The notes below the pieces were generated by a model. That model had not been told where the DNA came from, searched no databases, and was given only the letters and a program-made list of their open reading frames with translations. DNA of 64,000 nt. Origin: Ectocarpus siliculosus (taxonomy: Eukaryota; Sar; Phaeophyceae; Ectocarpales; Ectocarpaceae). The position numbers and the translations under genes were made by a program. The DNA lies in assembly GCA_000310025.1 (NCBI GenBank), contig FN649758.1, forward strand, positions 2,292,076 through 2,356,075. The letters are read 5' to 3'. How positions within the stretch are numbered: the stretch's first letter is position 1; the number at the start of each line of letters is the position of its first letter. This document shows, one piece after another, positions 33,743 through 47,600 of this stretch.

Positions 33743-36700
33743 ATGCACAGCGGAATGAAAAAACAGGCCAATGCAGGTGGTCGAGGTCCGCGAGTTTTAG
33801 TCGTACCAACACCAACACACGGTGTTGGCAGGTCCGGCGGAAACCGAGGGGCATTTCTGATTCCGCCCCCTACCGACTCACCCCCATCTAGTGCCGCTTC
33901 ATCCCACGGAGGGATCGGAAGCAGGAGCAGGGTCATAAGACGAAGGCGCAGCAATGCTGCCACGCGTGAGTCTTGTGACGATCGTCGCAGTGGTTTCGGC
34001 TCTACCCACGGCCGGCAGCAACGCGGACGCCGCATCGACAGCAAAGGTAGCAGGAGATGCAGCAGCAGCAGCAGCTTCAGCAGCAACGATAGGAGTCGTC
34101 ACGACCGTAGTATCAAGAGCAGCGGCGGCAGCAGTGGTAGCGAAGACGGAAAGACTTACATCACTATCGACGATCTCGTGAGTGAGGATGGTGGCGCCGA
34201 AAGAAGGAGAACCAGAAGAAGCGGTGGGCGCACAAGCACAGACGAAAAAGAACCCCAAATCCGTGATGGCAGGCAAGCCATTGGTGGCCGGATAGGGAAC
34301 GATGGAGACTCCTGCTGTCGGTATTCTCCTTTGTCGCAAGCCAGCAACAGCTGTGACAGCAGGAAGAATATCACAAGTGATGTTTGGACCAACAGAAGCG
34401 GTGCAGAACATGATGAAACCACACGTGGAGGAGAAGAGAACCCCAGCGAGGATAACGAGAGCCAAGAGTCATCCGTTCTCCGCACAAACGGCGCCCAACT
34501 CCCTAACAAACGGGCCGACAACGCTCGAGGATCGGAAACTACCGCAACGCCATCGCCTCGCGAATACCCCCCCGGCTGCAGCGGGTCTGCCGCTGGCGAC
34601 ACGTTCGTCGACGGCGTGAGCGAAGGGGTCATGGGCTGGCTGGCAGGATCTACGGCGGCGGCGACGGCGGCGGCGACGGACGCGGAGTCGTGCCGGACAA
34701 GGCGCGGTGATCGCGGAGGAGGGCTCAACAGCTCCGAACGTCCGTCCACCATCTCCTCGTCCACGCTGACTCCTAGCCACGAAAGCAGGCATTCTTCACA
34801 GTTTGACCGCTTGAATAGTGACAACTGCACGTACGGTACTGAAGCCGAAGATTCAGCAACAGAGCGTAGCCGCCGGAGCGGTGATGAAGGTAACGCCGAC
34901 GATACCTTAGAGAGTCGCCGGACTTCGTCTTCTAGGCAGAAGAAGTTCTTGTCTGCGACTAGAGGTCGCCAGTCCACGGGTTCGATGGAGCGGAGCGTGA
35001 TGGACGAGAAACATAGCCGGTCTGCTAGCAAGGCGGGTATGAAGCGACAGGCTCGTCGCTCACTGGGCCAAGGGCACGGGGTTGCGAGGCATGAGGGGTG
35101 AGCGGGGCCACAAGCCAACACAGAGCAATGCGATATAGGTCAGATCGAAAAGACAGAGAGAGGATGGAGACTAACTGAATTCCCCCGCAACGCTTTTTTT
35201 GCTGCTCGAGTGAAGCACCGGTGCCTGGATGAGCTGGTTGTCTGGATGGCTGTTGGTGTGCCGGTTTACTTCGGTGTAACTTTTGTTGCAGAGAATCGAT
35301 CAAGAGTGGTCAGAACCAAAAAACAAACGGATTGCCCTCGGATGCGGGGACATCGCTGCCAATCACGCCCCCTTCCCCGGAGCATATACCGTGCTTTTTC
35401 GTTGACACCCTCTTTTAGACTGGTCTCAAAACCTCTAACTAGTCGTCCTCGTTCCAAGTGTCCGACTTGCTTCTCGCATCCAATAAAAAACCTCAGGAAG
35501 TCAACGCGTAGGCACGATACAATGGGATCCGACCGCGGCCGTCGACATGACAAGGCATTACCACATCGCGAGTCGTCCTCTGCGCATGGCAGAGGAGGGC
35601 TTGCTGATGATGTCACCGCTCGTGACGTAAGCAGGAGCATCGCCCGTGACGGCGACGACGACGACAATGACAATTCCGCGGCGCGTCGCCGGACTGAAAA
35701 CTCCTCCACCGCAACGGCAGAGGGTAAGGAGGACAGCCAGGGAACAGCTGTAAGTCACGATAAGACTTCTGGAATTAAACCACGAACTGCCGCCGGCGCT
35801 TGGTTCGCAGCGCAAGGGGAAAAGAAAGCGAGGGAGGGGAGCAAGAGAGACGGCAACGGCGGCGAAAGTGGCGGCGAACGTGATGGTGTTGATGCTGCTG
35901 CATCCGACGACTCGTTCTCGGACAACATCGTCAGCTCCCAACGGCGCTTCTGTGGAAAAGGTGAAGGGATGGTGACAGGGCGGTGCGGCGGAGACGAGAC
36001 CACTGAAGAAGATGGTGGCCGTGGCAAAGACTCTTGGGCGAGTATCGTCGAAGGGGGACGGTCGCCTGCTCGCTGCAAGTCGCTCATGCTTTCCTACGAG
36101 AGGGGGAATAACTCGGACTTGGTGCAGTGCGTCGTCGTGCGTGATGTGAGTACACGTTGACGCGATCGACAAAAACATATTTGATCCCCCCGTGAAATGA
36201 TGCGAGAAAATGACTACAGTACAGTAGGTCCGGATGTCTCCGGTCGACCCCCTCCTTGGGGATGAGTCGAGTGCTGAATTTCCATGAAGATCAAGTTGCG
36301 TTGCTGTTACGAGGGAACGGTTGAATTGAACAATATCCAGTCTTGCACACGAACGCGTACGTGCTGGCCATCCGTGCACGCACCCGGCAAGTGCCTTCAC
36401 CTTCCGGTCGCCTAACCCCGAGCCGCCACAAACTCCCTCCATGCCCCTTGTCGCATTCTCGCAGCGCTCTGGAATGAACCGCCTGTATCCTCAGTACCGT
36501 TTCTTCTTCGAGGGGCGAGGAGATCAGCTCATGATGGTGGCGCAGAAGTGCAGCAAGAACCGCACGAGCAACTACCACGTCTTCGACATGAACCGAGGAG
36601 GTTTCCAAACGGTGGGCTTCCGACATGTGTAGAAGGGCGAAACGGTCTCACCTCGCCATGGTGCGAGGACTTGGTCGGAGAGGGGTGTCAACTCGGTTCC

Positions 36701-38646
36701 CCACCTCTGTACTTCACTTGAAAGAAAAAAAATGGTGTCAACGCTCCTAGACGGTGAAGGTGGAAGGTCGGGTGGGCAATCAGCTCATAAACGACATGAT
36801 ATAACTGACACAGTGTCGGCTGGCCCTCGGCGAGAGCAATCCGCACGCATCCGTACCTCGTAGTACACGATGTCGACTTTACTTACAGGCAACAACAACA
36901 AACGTGCCTTCCGTCTGATGATTTTGACCCGTCGATCCGAAAACACGAAAACAAGGAATTGTGGTTGTTTTCACGGTAATGTCTTCTGTAGGCACGCACA
37001 CGCTGAGAGACGTATCTCTGCTTTCCAACACGCACGTTTTGGGGGGATCGATTGTACTTCTCAAATTATCCCGTCTTTTACCGCCGGTTACTTGCGTTCG
37101 TTTGTTTGCCCCACAGCGCCTGAGCAAGAAGAACGGGAACTACTTGGGAAAAGTGAGGACTAACCTCAAGAGGACGGAGGCTACCGTCTTCACCAACGAC
37201 CAGGCAAGTAACTTGGGAGCAAAGAAATCTGTCGGGAAAGAAATCGAAACAAGCGCGCTGTGCTGTACACATGGTGATTCCATCGTTGTTTCGTATCGTC
37301 ACAATATGCCGTTCCCACGAAACGAAGTCAACCACATCGAAATGACGTAGTGTTCCGCGATACGATGATTGCAAGGTGGCCCGTTTCAACGGTTCCTCGG
37401 ACGATGGTCGGGTGCATTCGGCGGGGATGGTTGTATCGGCGAGAGGATCACACGAATATTCAAGCTACCAACCACGGAAGCTTTTGTCGCCGACTCCCCG
37501 TTTTAGGTTTAGTGTGTCGGTATCGATTGGGCCAGCCTCACTCTGGTAGATTGTCGGGACCACGACACTGACCTCTATTCGTAACCGAACAACGCTCCAA
37601 CGTTTGCGAAACCCGAATCCACAAAACTAACTCTAGCAGGAAGTTGCCGAGCTTGGGGCGATTTCTTTCGAAAAGCCTGGTCTGGTCGACCACTTGCGAG
37701 ACGGAAGCCAGCCTAGGAAGTTCACGGTCCTGTTGCCGGCCCTGGATTGCGACGGCTCGCCCGTCGCACACAAGGTGGACCCTTACGACGCGGACAGCGA
37801 CATGGTGAGAAAAGAAAATGGCGAGCCTCGCAGTGTGGCCTCTCTAGACTAGGCTATGCCTCCTGGGCTTGTGGTGTCGCCGCTCTTATAATGGTGGTGG
37901 TGGTGGAATCAACACGGAGCCGATTCGGGCTGCGCATAGAGTCTATGGAATATTGTCAGGGCGAACGGGCAAGTTGCGAGCACATTCGAACCCCGTTCCC
38001 CTCACCGACCCCCTTGCCCGCTCTGTCCCTCGCACCCTCCTTGCAGCTGTCGCGCATGAAGCAAGGCCGGCACGGCAACATGTTTCTTCTTCAGTCGAGG
38101 GAGCCGACCTACACCAAAGGAAATTACCGCCTCAACTTCCACGGGCGTGTGACGGTGCCGTCCGTGAAGAACTTCCAGCTCGTCAGCCCCGACGATGCAC
38201 TCCACACCGTGTGCCAGTTCGGAAAGGTACGCACCATGATCGGCGGCGGGAAGTAGGAGCTCAGCTTGGTGTGAAGGGGTCTCGCACATACATGGGTGTG
38301 TACAAACGTACAAATCTGTTATGCAGCAAGTAGATGGGGAGTATCATTACGGCGTTGTGATCGTGCGTGGTCAGACCGCGTGAAAGCAAATGCTTCGCTG
38401 GATGCTGGCGACCGGCTTGAGCCAGAAACATACCAAGAATCTTGAGAATATTGTCGCCGATCACGAGACAATGTTTTCATATAGCTGGCCATCCAGAGAG
38501 AGATGGACGCGCACGCGTTTCTAAAACCTAGACTGTCTGGCGTCGATGATCTGCAGGTGGGAGAAGATCGGTTCCACTTGGACTACCGCGCGCCCATCAA
38601 CGCCTTCCAAGCCTTGTGTATCTCCATTGCGCAGTTCAACTTCTGA
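33743..38646 (+). CDS. Tubby C-terminal domain protein (TULP-like)
   Basis: Tubby proteins bind phosphoinositides and act as membrane-tethered adaptors or trafficking factors. Exons: 33743-35097, 35497-36145, 36465-36611, 37117-37203, 37640-37804, 38047-38226, 38557-38646. Phases join without a stop, giving about 890 residues. Residues 1-640 are Ser/Arg/Gly-rich and probably disordered. The Tubby domain (about 640-890) shows NRLYPQYRFFFEG, KNRTSNYHV, GNYLGKVRTNLKRTEATVF, NYRLNFHGRV with PSVKNFQL at about 827-845, and DYRAPINAFQALCISIAQF at the end. The basic KCSKNR stretch sits where Tubby contacts PIP2. The usual terminal GKLACE is missing; the protein stops at NF. The start is uncertain: the frame is open back to 33479 and an acceptor lies at 33706-33708. 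The donor at 37204 is GC rather than GT, and the donor at 36612 (GTGGGC) is the least certain boundary. Confidence 0.9.
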
Positions 38647-41294
38647 TGTGCAGAGGACTGCGGTTTCCTCCCTCCAGCATAACAGAAGAACCGGCCTTTC
38701 GCACGCAAAAACTGGATTTCCGGTGAAACGTATGATTACATGATTACTCAATACAGCACTGAAGGAGGTTGGTCACCTGGATGAGAATGACCGCCCGTCG
38801 AAAAAAATAGTCAAGGTTAAGGTTGCACCTTCGGAGGCTGCAGTATTTATCAAACGAAAGCTGTGCATACGATACGAAGAGGGTAGCCGAAACGTGAGAT
38901 TTGCTGGGTGTCCTCTGGGATTGATGGCCTGTTTGTATTTGTCGAGTTCACTGGCTGGGCACGTTCAGTTGTAGTCTAGACTGTATCGGGCGGTAGAGAT
39001 GTGGCATGCGTTGTTGCAGACGTACATTATCGGAGGACGGTGCCTTTCAGCCGCCGTTGTCGCACACGAATGAATCGAGTGGACCAGAGGTTTTTCTCTT
39101 ATGGCCCTACAGTAGTACAGCAGTGGGTCCTCATGCAGAACGACAGGCATCATATGCTCCCTGTTTTCTCTCATCATGGTATGCAAATAGCTGTGCTGAC
39201 GAATACAATTGAGCACCATAATTGTAGACTATGCATGCATCGAGTTTTCAAACGCAGCTCAACAGCAGTGCTCGTCCCACTCTACATATGAGGACACCTG
39301 AGCACAGGGATAGTCAAACTGCCGGACAATGTTTGCGGGTGTCTACGGGGGTATCCTCTTGTTGTTTCGTTGTTGTGGCCGGTATAGACTAGCATTGAAT
39401 GAAAGATCGGGGCGGGAGATGCACAGAAAATGTTGCTGACAATAAGGGTATCATTGGGCCATGCATGGTGTAGACTTTGACTTGTAGATGTAACAATGCC
39501 GTTCTCCTCAACCAGTGGCTCTCCTTCGAGCCTCGGAGGCGCACAGATACACTCTCTCTCTGTAGACCGCTGTTCTACACAGAGATTATCTGAGAATGAA
39601 CGATTGTTTTTGGCGACTTGTGCTTTTCGTGTGTTGGAAAAGAGAAGAAGGTGTGATACTCCTATACTTCAACTCATGCGTCTATACTTCATCGTGGGTA
39701 TGCATACATAAATTAAGACACGGACAAGACGCCGGAGGAGGGTGGACGGCAGTGGACAGCAGTTGGTTTGGGTTTTGAAGAGAAGAAAAAATCGGGCGAG
39801 ACTGTCAACTTTGCAACCCGCAACAACGTGCATCATCAGGATATCAGGATATCAATCAGGATTCACCAACGCCTTTCTTTTCGGTATAATGCTTCAGTAG
39901 CTGTTGGAGGAATTATCGCTGAATGCGACACGAGGATATTATCAACGGTAGGCCTATGTACCACGATTCGTCACTACATCAACAGAAAAGCACGTTCACA
40001 TAGATCTACATACGTAAGAAAGGATGAGCACGAGACTTTTTTTTTTATCTGCATACAAAGAGACCAACGTCCAGTTTTCGCGCGGGGCTGGTGTGTCTAC
40101 ATTTAAGTGTGTGTTGGGGCAACGGTGCACCGCAGTGTAGGATATGACAACGCAACCAACCAAAAAAAGGATGTGCGGTGACGGCATATGTACGAAGAAT
40201 CGCGAGAAACCCGGATGACAGCGGCAAACGTACCCTCGGATCGAACTCCATAGTTTTGGATCCCCGTCGCTTTTTTTTCGTCTTTGTGGCGGCGCGCGAA
40301 TTGTGTTGTTGGTCCGCACACCATACGGAAGAGGCAACCATGTGAAAAACGTGCAGCGCTAGTAACGACCAGCCAGCACCTCTCCCTGGCCTTATTGCTT
40401 CGCTCGTCTTGGGTCCACGGCTTGGGGAAAACGAGAGAAAAGCAAGCCGGGCGCGAGCGATCCCGTCAACCACCTCACGAGGCTATCGCGGGCGAAGATC
40501 TGGCGGAGGGAAAACGCGGCTAGGTGCTGCTGCAGCCGTGTGAGAAGAGGGGGGCTATACTGCTGTTGTTCTCTTGTTGGGTGGAGAGGCTGCCAGGAGG
40601 TGCAGCGCTGCCTACACCAGTACTTATGCGACGACGACGGTGAGGAGAGAGACATGGGCGACTTGTCGTGATGACGCGCGGGGTTTGAATTTGAATTGCA
40701 CGCGTGTGCCCATCTGTGCCTGTCCTCTCTCTCGGTAGTGTGTGTGTGTCTCTCTCTCCCGCCGTCTGCCTCTTCTGTCCGTCCTCGGTCAGCACTCTTA
40801 GGTTTCTCATGTAGACGACTCTCCTTCCTTCGTATGATACCCCGCTTATTCCCGATCAGCCGTTCGTACGTACGTACGTAAGTTGAGTTGATTGCTTGTA
40901 CGTATACTTCGTCTGAAGACGAGACCGAGAGGAGAGAATAGGATGCATACGAAGCTGTGTACAGCAGTAGCCTACACTGTATGCATGGGATTGAAAAGCA
41001 GCTGTGATTTGTTTGCTGGTGCTACATCATTCATTGGTATCGGAACATGTGTAGACTATCTATGTCTGTCTCGTGTAACCGGCTTTATCGAACAGGAGTT
41101 TACTTTACGAATGTGTAATCTCAACAGCAACTTGTAACGCGAATGTGCACACCGTATGTACAAATATTCTACATTGAACGCAATCCATGTAATTGTACAC
41201 AGCCGTCCTCATTGCTGTGCTGCATCATTTGTTCATTGTCCTACTGCTGTAAGACGGTAGGTCATTTGTTGGTGCTATCGGAGGCAAGAGAGAC
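38647..41294. other. Intergenic, no gene seen
   Basis: Short frames on both strands without domains. (CGTA)n at about 40867-40881 and TACAGCAGTA words at 40960 and 41242 just before the next gene. Confidence 0.5.
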
Positions 41295-44200
41295 ATGGAT
41301 ACAGCCGGAGCGGTTGAGGATCCAGCCCAGCGATCATCTGGCCAGCAGCCGCAGCAGCAGCAGCAGTGGGACCGCTTCGAGGTGGTCCTGTCGAAGCCGT
41401 CCGGTAGCCAGAAACTTGGAATGGTGCTGAAACATGCTCAGGTGACTATTTCGCCGTTTGCTTCACGAAATTGCTTTGAGCAGCCCAGTTTCGCCGTAAC
41501 CCCCCCGCCCCCCCCCAGCCTTCCTCCCGCACACCCACCCCCACCCTCGGCACGCACATGACCGACAGCATAAATTAGTACAACCTGTTTTGGCTGAAAC
41601 ACCCAGCCCTCCTACCTCGCCGTTTCTGTAGCACTGCGGTGATATGCATATCACGGGCGTTGCTCGGAGTTTCAACGCTCCGGTTACCCTAGCCTACCCC
41701 ACACCCACAGGTTTCAGTAGTACAATATTCCCATGCTTCTATTGTACAGCAGTATGCTACTTGAGTACGCTATATCGATCGTCGTACACAGACCCGGCGC
41801 ATGCGTGGGGTCGACGACGCGACGTTAACCAAAGAGTTTTTTCCTTCGTTCTCTAGAAGCAGCTTTTTAACTTGTTTTTATTTAGAGTACACTATGCCTC
41901 TCTTGCGTTTATGCCCCCGCCGATCATCTACAACTTGCACCCACGCACGTCGTCGGCGCTGGCAAACATGTGTCAGGGACTCAAGAGATGCGCGATGAGT
42001 CTCGCAATTGCCTTACCAATATTTTATTGTCGCACATCACATCTCGTGGGTGGTCGTAATTTGACCGAAACAACATCATCATCCACCCCTACACGGCGGT
42101 GTATCACATTTCCTAATGTAGGTTATGCATTTGCTTGCCTAGAGATTTTTTTTTGCAACGATAGCCCCGTGTCCTTTCCTTGGCAAGGTATTTGGAGAAG
42201 AGCGGCTCAAGAGGGGGGCCTATCTCGCCGGTCTGGCGGAGGGCCCGAGCCTGGCGCAAGACCTTGGCCTCTCACCAAAGGACAGGCTTATCCTCGTAGA
42301 AGGGTTGGACGTCAAGACGCTGCCGTTTGACCGCATCGGTGAGAGCAAGAGCGACAGACAGCAGTCGCACGCGCGTGTACGGTATCGGAGGAAGTTGTTT
42401 GAAGTGACGGCGGCGAGCCTGGGCACCTGGTGCTTGAGATTAGCGAGATAGGGTTGTTGTTATTGTTGTTGTTGTTGCCGCTGCTGCTGTCTGATGTTTG
42501 CGGTGTTGCCGTCGCACAAGTGAACGTGCGAATATCCGCATTTTTATTCCCGATCTCAAATGTTTCTGTCGGCACATTGCGCATATGCATACCCTAAATA
42601 GACAGCAGGCGTCTATGACACCCACCCTTCATATTCCCCTTGTTTTGTCTCTTGTTGCAGTTGGACTCATCCGGAAAGCGACGTTCCCGCTGACTCTGGT
42701 GTGGAGCAGGCAGAGAAAGGCCGGAATAGCGGTGAGCGTCGCATACCTTGCACGAAGAAGACCGCACAGGGGGGGGTTGCCTGAATGCGTTCATGTTTAT
42801 TCCTAGTAGGAAGAGAAGGAAGAGAAGAGAATCTTTGCTGCAGATGTCCCGCCAAGTATGCATGCAGCAGTGAAAAAATTATATTTCTTCCTCATGTTGC
42901 TGTGCGTCCCGGCAAAACTCTCCAAACTATATATTCATAGTACATTTTTACCGTGTCGTTTCTACAATAAACATACGCGTCCGCAGCTTTTGTCTGCCGA
43001 TCAATGCATACGAACGGTGGCACCGACGGCCCTCGTCGAGGAATCGACGTAACCCCCACCATCCGGCCGGTCTTTTTTTTTTTTTTGCAGCAAGCGGCTC
43101 TCCCCGGAACGGCGATAAGACAGCAGCACCCCCCCACCAACAGGGACGGCACGCCCCCTCCCTTGCCCCCCTCGGCGGCGGCCTCGACAAGTGCGCCTTT
43201 CTCCTCCGACAAGACTGCTGTTGCTACGACTAGCAACAACCCCGATGCCGCTGCCACGGCGGACTGGGAGCAGGCGACAAGCAAGGGTCGCGCGGCCTCT
43301 AGGGCCTCTAGAGAGGCGGAAGGGGAAGAGCGGGAGGGGGCGGGCCGCCGGAATCCGCGGGTCTCTTCCACCGATGCTTCTGAGGACGTGGCCGCAGCCG
43401 GGCAGCAGCAACAGGTGCGGGGGGAATGGTGACGTTCGGAGGTTAACCCCTTTTTGTTCCGATAGAAGATTGAGTTTGTTCGTCTCTTTCGGTTACGGCC
43501 AAAGTCGCCTGTGTTTCGGAATTCGTTGTGTGGGGGTACTCGTCCGAGCTGTCCTTCGCAGTCGATATGAAACGTTCGGGACAGCACTGTTGGCAAAAGC
43601 GGCTGCACCAAGGGGAGACAGGCCCGCGATCCTCGACTGCTTTCGTAAGAATCTCGAGCAACAGCTTGTGGGCGATGGGGTGAGGCTTTCCTAAGATTAA
43701 AACAGTGCGTAACCCTCCCCCATCATGACAGACGCAAAGGGCGCCGATTGGAGAACCAATTCAAGACTGGCAACAGCAGCAGCAGCGGAGTAGCAGCGGC
43801 GGCAACAGAGCACGAAACGCCGCGGCGGAGGCCGCAGCGTACGTGCCACCCCTTGAAGGCGCTGTGCCCATGGCGCCGAAACCGTCGCCGTCGCCTCCCA
43901 CGACGGCGACGATTGCTCCAGCAGGAAACGGCAGCAGGCGATCACCCGCTTCCGCCGGCAGAAAATCAAGGGAGGCGACGATGAGCTTGCAGCAGCAGCG
44001 GGAGTTGCCGCGGGAAACTAACGGAAACGGCAAGGATAGCGGCAACGCCAGCGGCAACGGCGGCTGTGGCGGCAGCAGCAATAGCACCGACGCCCCTTTG
44101 ACGGCGCAGGTGGGTGGGGACAGGGAAATGTCAGACGCGGAGTGGGTTACTGCCGGGCTGCGGATGGAGAGAGAGCGCAAAGCGAACGCGCTGTCGGTTA

Positions 44201-44613
44201 AACCGTTGTGTTTTTTTTAAGGAAGCGTGATGGCCATGCTGCCAATTGTCCGGCACATGGTTCGTTCCTGCCGTAGTGGGTAAAATCTTGATGCCTGAAG
44301 AAGGCAGTGTTGTATTCGGCTGACGAATCCTCGAGCTCAAGTGAGCATCAGGGCGACTTGAGCGATCGGCGCCCACGGCAACAATCACTCGACGGCGCAC
44401 TATCCTTTCAGCAGCAACATGACGCGTGACATTGTGTGGTGCCTCTGCTGAACTGCTTTGTTTGCCTTTGTTTTGTTCAGCGTCGAAGAGATCGGGACAA
44501 GGTTAGGCGGGACAAAGTTCGGGAGGACGCTGGGCCAGGCGGCGGGGTGGGTGTCGACAACGATGGCGGTGTCGGTTGCGGCGCCAACGGCAGCGGCAGC
44601 GGCAACAGCAGTC

Positions 44614-44645
<32 letters not shown>

Positions 44646-47600
44646 CAGCCCCAAGCCACCCCAGCCGCATCGAAGCGCGGCAGATCAGGGCGCGGGGCGG
44701 GGAGGGGAGGGGGGAGGGGTGGGAGGAGAGGGGGGGGGAGGGGAGGCAAGGGGAAGGGTGCTGAGGCTGCCAGAGCTGCAGCTAGCGCTACGGGTACTGC
44801 CGAGGCTACTGCTGCTGCGGTTGCGGCGGCGGCGGCGGGAGACGCGGGGAGAGATGATGTGGCCGCCCCCGAGTGGCTGAATCCTCTCATGAAGACCGTG
44901 CTACCGGAGTTTCAGGGCACAAGATACGCTCGATCGCGGCTGAAGCAGACCTTGGTGAGGATGTCAAGGCCCTACGTCGTTGTCCGGGGGTATAGTCCAT
45001 TGATGAGGTGTGCGGCCTACACCAAACCACCGCTCCTAGGATTAGCCGGCGAATCTAGCAAAAAGCTTCGAGGCTCGGAGTACAACGTTCGGCTGCGGCT
45101 GCAATATCGACCTTGTTTATTTTTAGTGGGAGTCAGCCGGGTGGCCGTTGGTCGGGTGCGTACAGTAGGGTTAGATTTTTTTTTTCTCTCTTTCTGTTCC
45201 TTCTTCTGTGGCGGCATTAATGGCTGGAAGTGATTTTTTCTGTTGTGGAACGATGTCCTCATGTTTCTGTGACGACGCGGAGGAGTTAATTTCTAATGAT
45301 TGCTTCACCAAACACCACGTCGCGAAGTACGGCAGAGCTATGCGCACTATCGCTGCGTACCAAGACGCTTGCGCCACAGAAAACAATGTGTCGTGGTCTT
45401 CAGTTCCCCCCTTCTTCCCTCCCTCGTCCTCGCCCTCTCTCTCTCTCTCTCTGTCCACTCTGCCCAACCATCCACCGACGCCCACCTACCGCCTCTTGGC
45501 CTCTCTTGGCGCAGGCTCACGAGTGGGCTCGGCAGGAGTACCGAACCGGCATCGCTTTGGGACAGGTGAGTATTGGGCTTTTTTTCGCATGTCGCTCGTG
45601 CTCTTTGTAGAATAGCCGTTTGCCGCTCACCGTTCCTTGTGCCGCGTTTCTTTCCTTGTCTCGCGGGGTCGTCCGTTTTCCCGCGCCAGATTCACGGCCG
45701 TTTACTCGCTCTATCCCCGCCCCTGTCTCGGCATCCTTCCTTCGCGGAGCAGCCGGAATAAGCGCTGCTCCTCCCACCCCCACCCTCTCGTTTTATGTGG
45801 GTCGCGTTTGGTTGTTTTTTGGCGCGTGACGAATACCACCCTGCAGGTTGACCGAGGCATGACGGAGATGGAGTTCGTCCGGAGGCGTGTGGAAGGCGGG
45901 AGCCTGTATGCCCTGCTCGAGCAAGAGTCCAGGGACTACCTCCGCGTAGGGCCGTTCACGGACGCGGATGTGGAGCTGCTGGGCATGAGTTTTGCTCAGG
46001 TGCGTTGTCGCGAAAACTGTTGCACGCTCGGTGGAGAATGGCATGGCAAGGTAGGGGCGGGCGCCGCGCAGCGGTTTCGTGTTGGTCGGACCGTTCCTTT
46101 ACTCGTTACCCGGAAGTCGTATTGTTTTTCCGTCCAGTGTCGCATGCGTTGTAGCAGATAATCACCACGGTCGCGTGGTGTATGGTCACCGTGAATTTTC
46201 AACTTAAGCTTGTCGACACCCCCACCGTGTGTGGCGCATAAGCGGCAAGGCACCATGAAGATATCAGGCGAGTATTGTAACCGCCGCGCGATGACGGCTG
46301 TCGAATGCTCCCTTCTGTCTTCTAACGAAACAACACGCACCGCAGGCCCAGGCTTCCAAGGAGCTCCCCCCGCCGGCAGCAGCGCCAAAGCCTGATGCGG
46401 CGGCGGCGGAGTCGGTGCCCAAATCGGCGAAGTCGGGGCAGGAGAAAGCGTCCAAGACGGGGCAAGAGAAAGGGGCCAAGGCGGGGAAGCAAAGCAGCGG
46501 GAAAGACGCCGCCGCAGCAAAAGCGGGTGCTGCCGCAGAAGGCGGGGTTGCCTCGTGGGCCGACCGCCTGCGGGATTTCCAGATCGACATTCCCGCTTCT
46601 GCCACCTACGACGGACTCGCTTCCGATTCTTCCAGGGGGGGGGGTGCCGCGGACAGGACCGACGGCCAGGTAGTGGCGGAAGCCGCGCAGAAGGGTGGGA
46701 GCCAGCAAGAGGACGATGCGTCGGCGTGGGATGGGATCGGTGTTGACGCGGCGACGGTGATCCGGCACAGGAGACAGTTCGACCTTCGCTGCCGGGCGTA
46801 CGAGGTGGGGTGGAGCGTGTGTTAGAAGTGTAGGGGAGGAGGGGAGGCTCTTGGACACTTTCGCTGCGACGCAACGCGCACGGCTTTCGTGGACGCGGCG
46901 GTTTTGTGTTGAGGGCTGTATTTCCTTGCCGCTCTTTATCACTGAGTACATTCGAAGAATCACTGAGTACATTCGAAGAAAACCAGAAATCTTCAAGATC
47001 TTGACGGTTAGCTCCCCCCACCCCACCCCCCCTTATCTATCCTGCCACTTCACCGGGTGCGTCTGTCTTGTGCCTGTCAGGCTTTGAATACCGCCTCGAG
47101 AAACGATAAGACCAACGGGCTGTTGGAGAAGACGCACAGGCTTCGCCAGGACCACGCCGCGATCGTTGCTGCAAAGGTTTGTCTGTGACTTTGTGAGCAT
47201 GCCCGGTGTTTCGGAGTCTCTTGTCGTGCTGTAGTACATACGTAGTTGTGTTGTCATCGATGTGCGTGGAATATCTTCACCTTCTGTGTCCCGTCGAGAT
47301 ATCCGCCCAACCCTGCTAAGCGGTTTCTCCTTCTATCCGTGCACGTCGCTCGTGTGTCAGTTGTGACTCTTTCGCAATCCACCGTCCCCCTTCAACTACT
47401 GCCTTGATGTCCCCGCTCGAGCCCTTCCTCGTGCGATGTGTCTCGTGAATCCATTGTTGTTGGCTAATCGCGTACCACCCTCCCATATTGCTGTCCCCCT
47501 CCTTCCTGTCCGCCCGCGCCCCATTGTGCCTTCCCGCTCCGTGCCGGCATCGGGTGGGCCTCACGAAACGACGACAGCGAGTAACGTTGGAAGGGACTCT

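Noticed and set aside
40045-40473. 142-codon minus-strand frame
   Set aside because: No similarity to any known family and no splice partners; likely chance.
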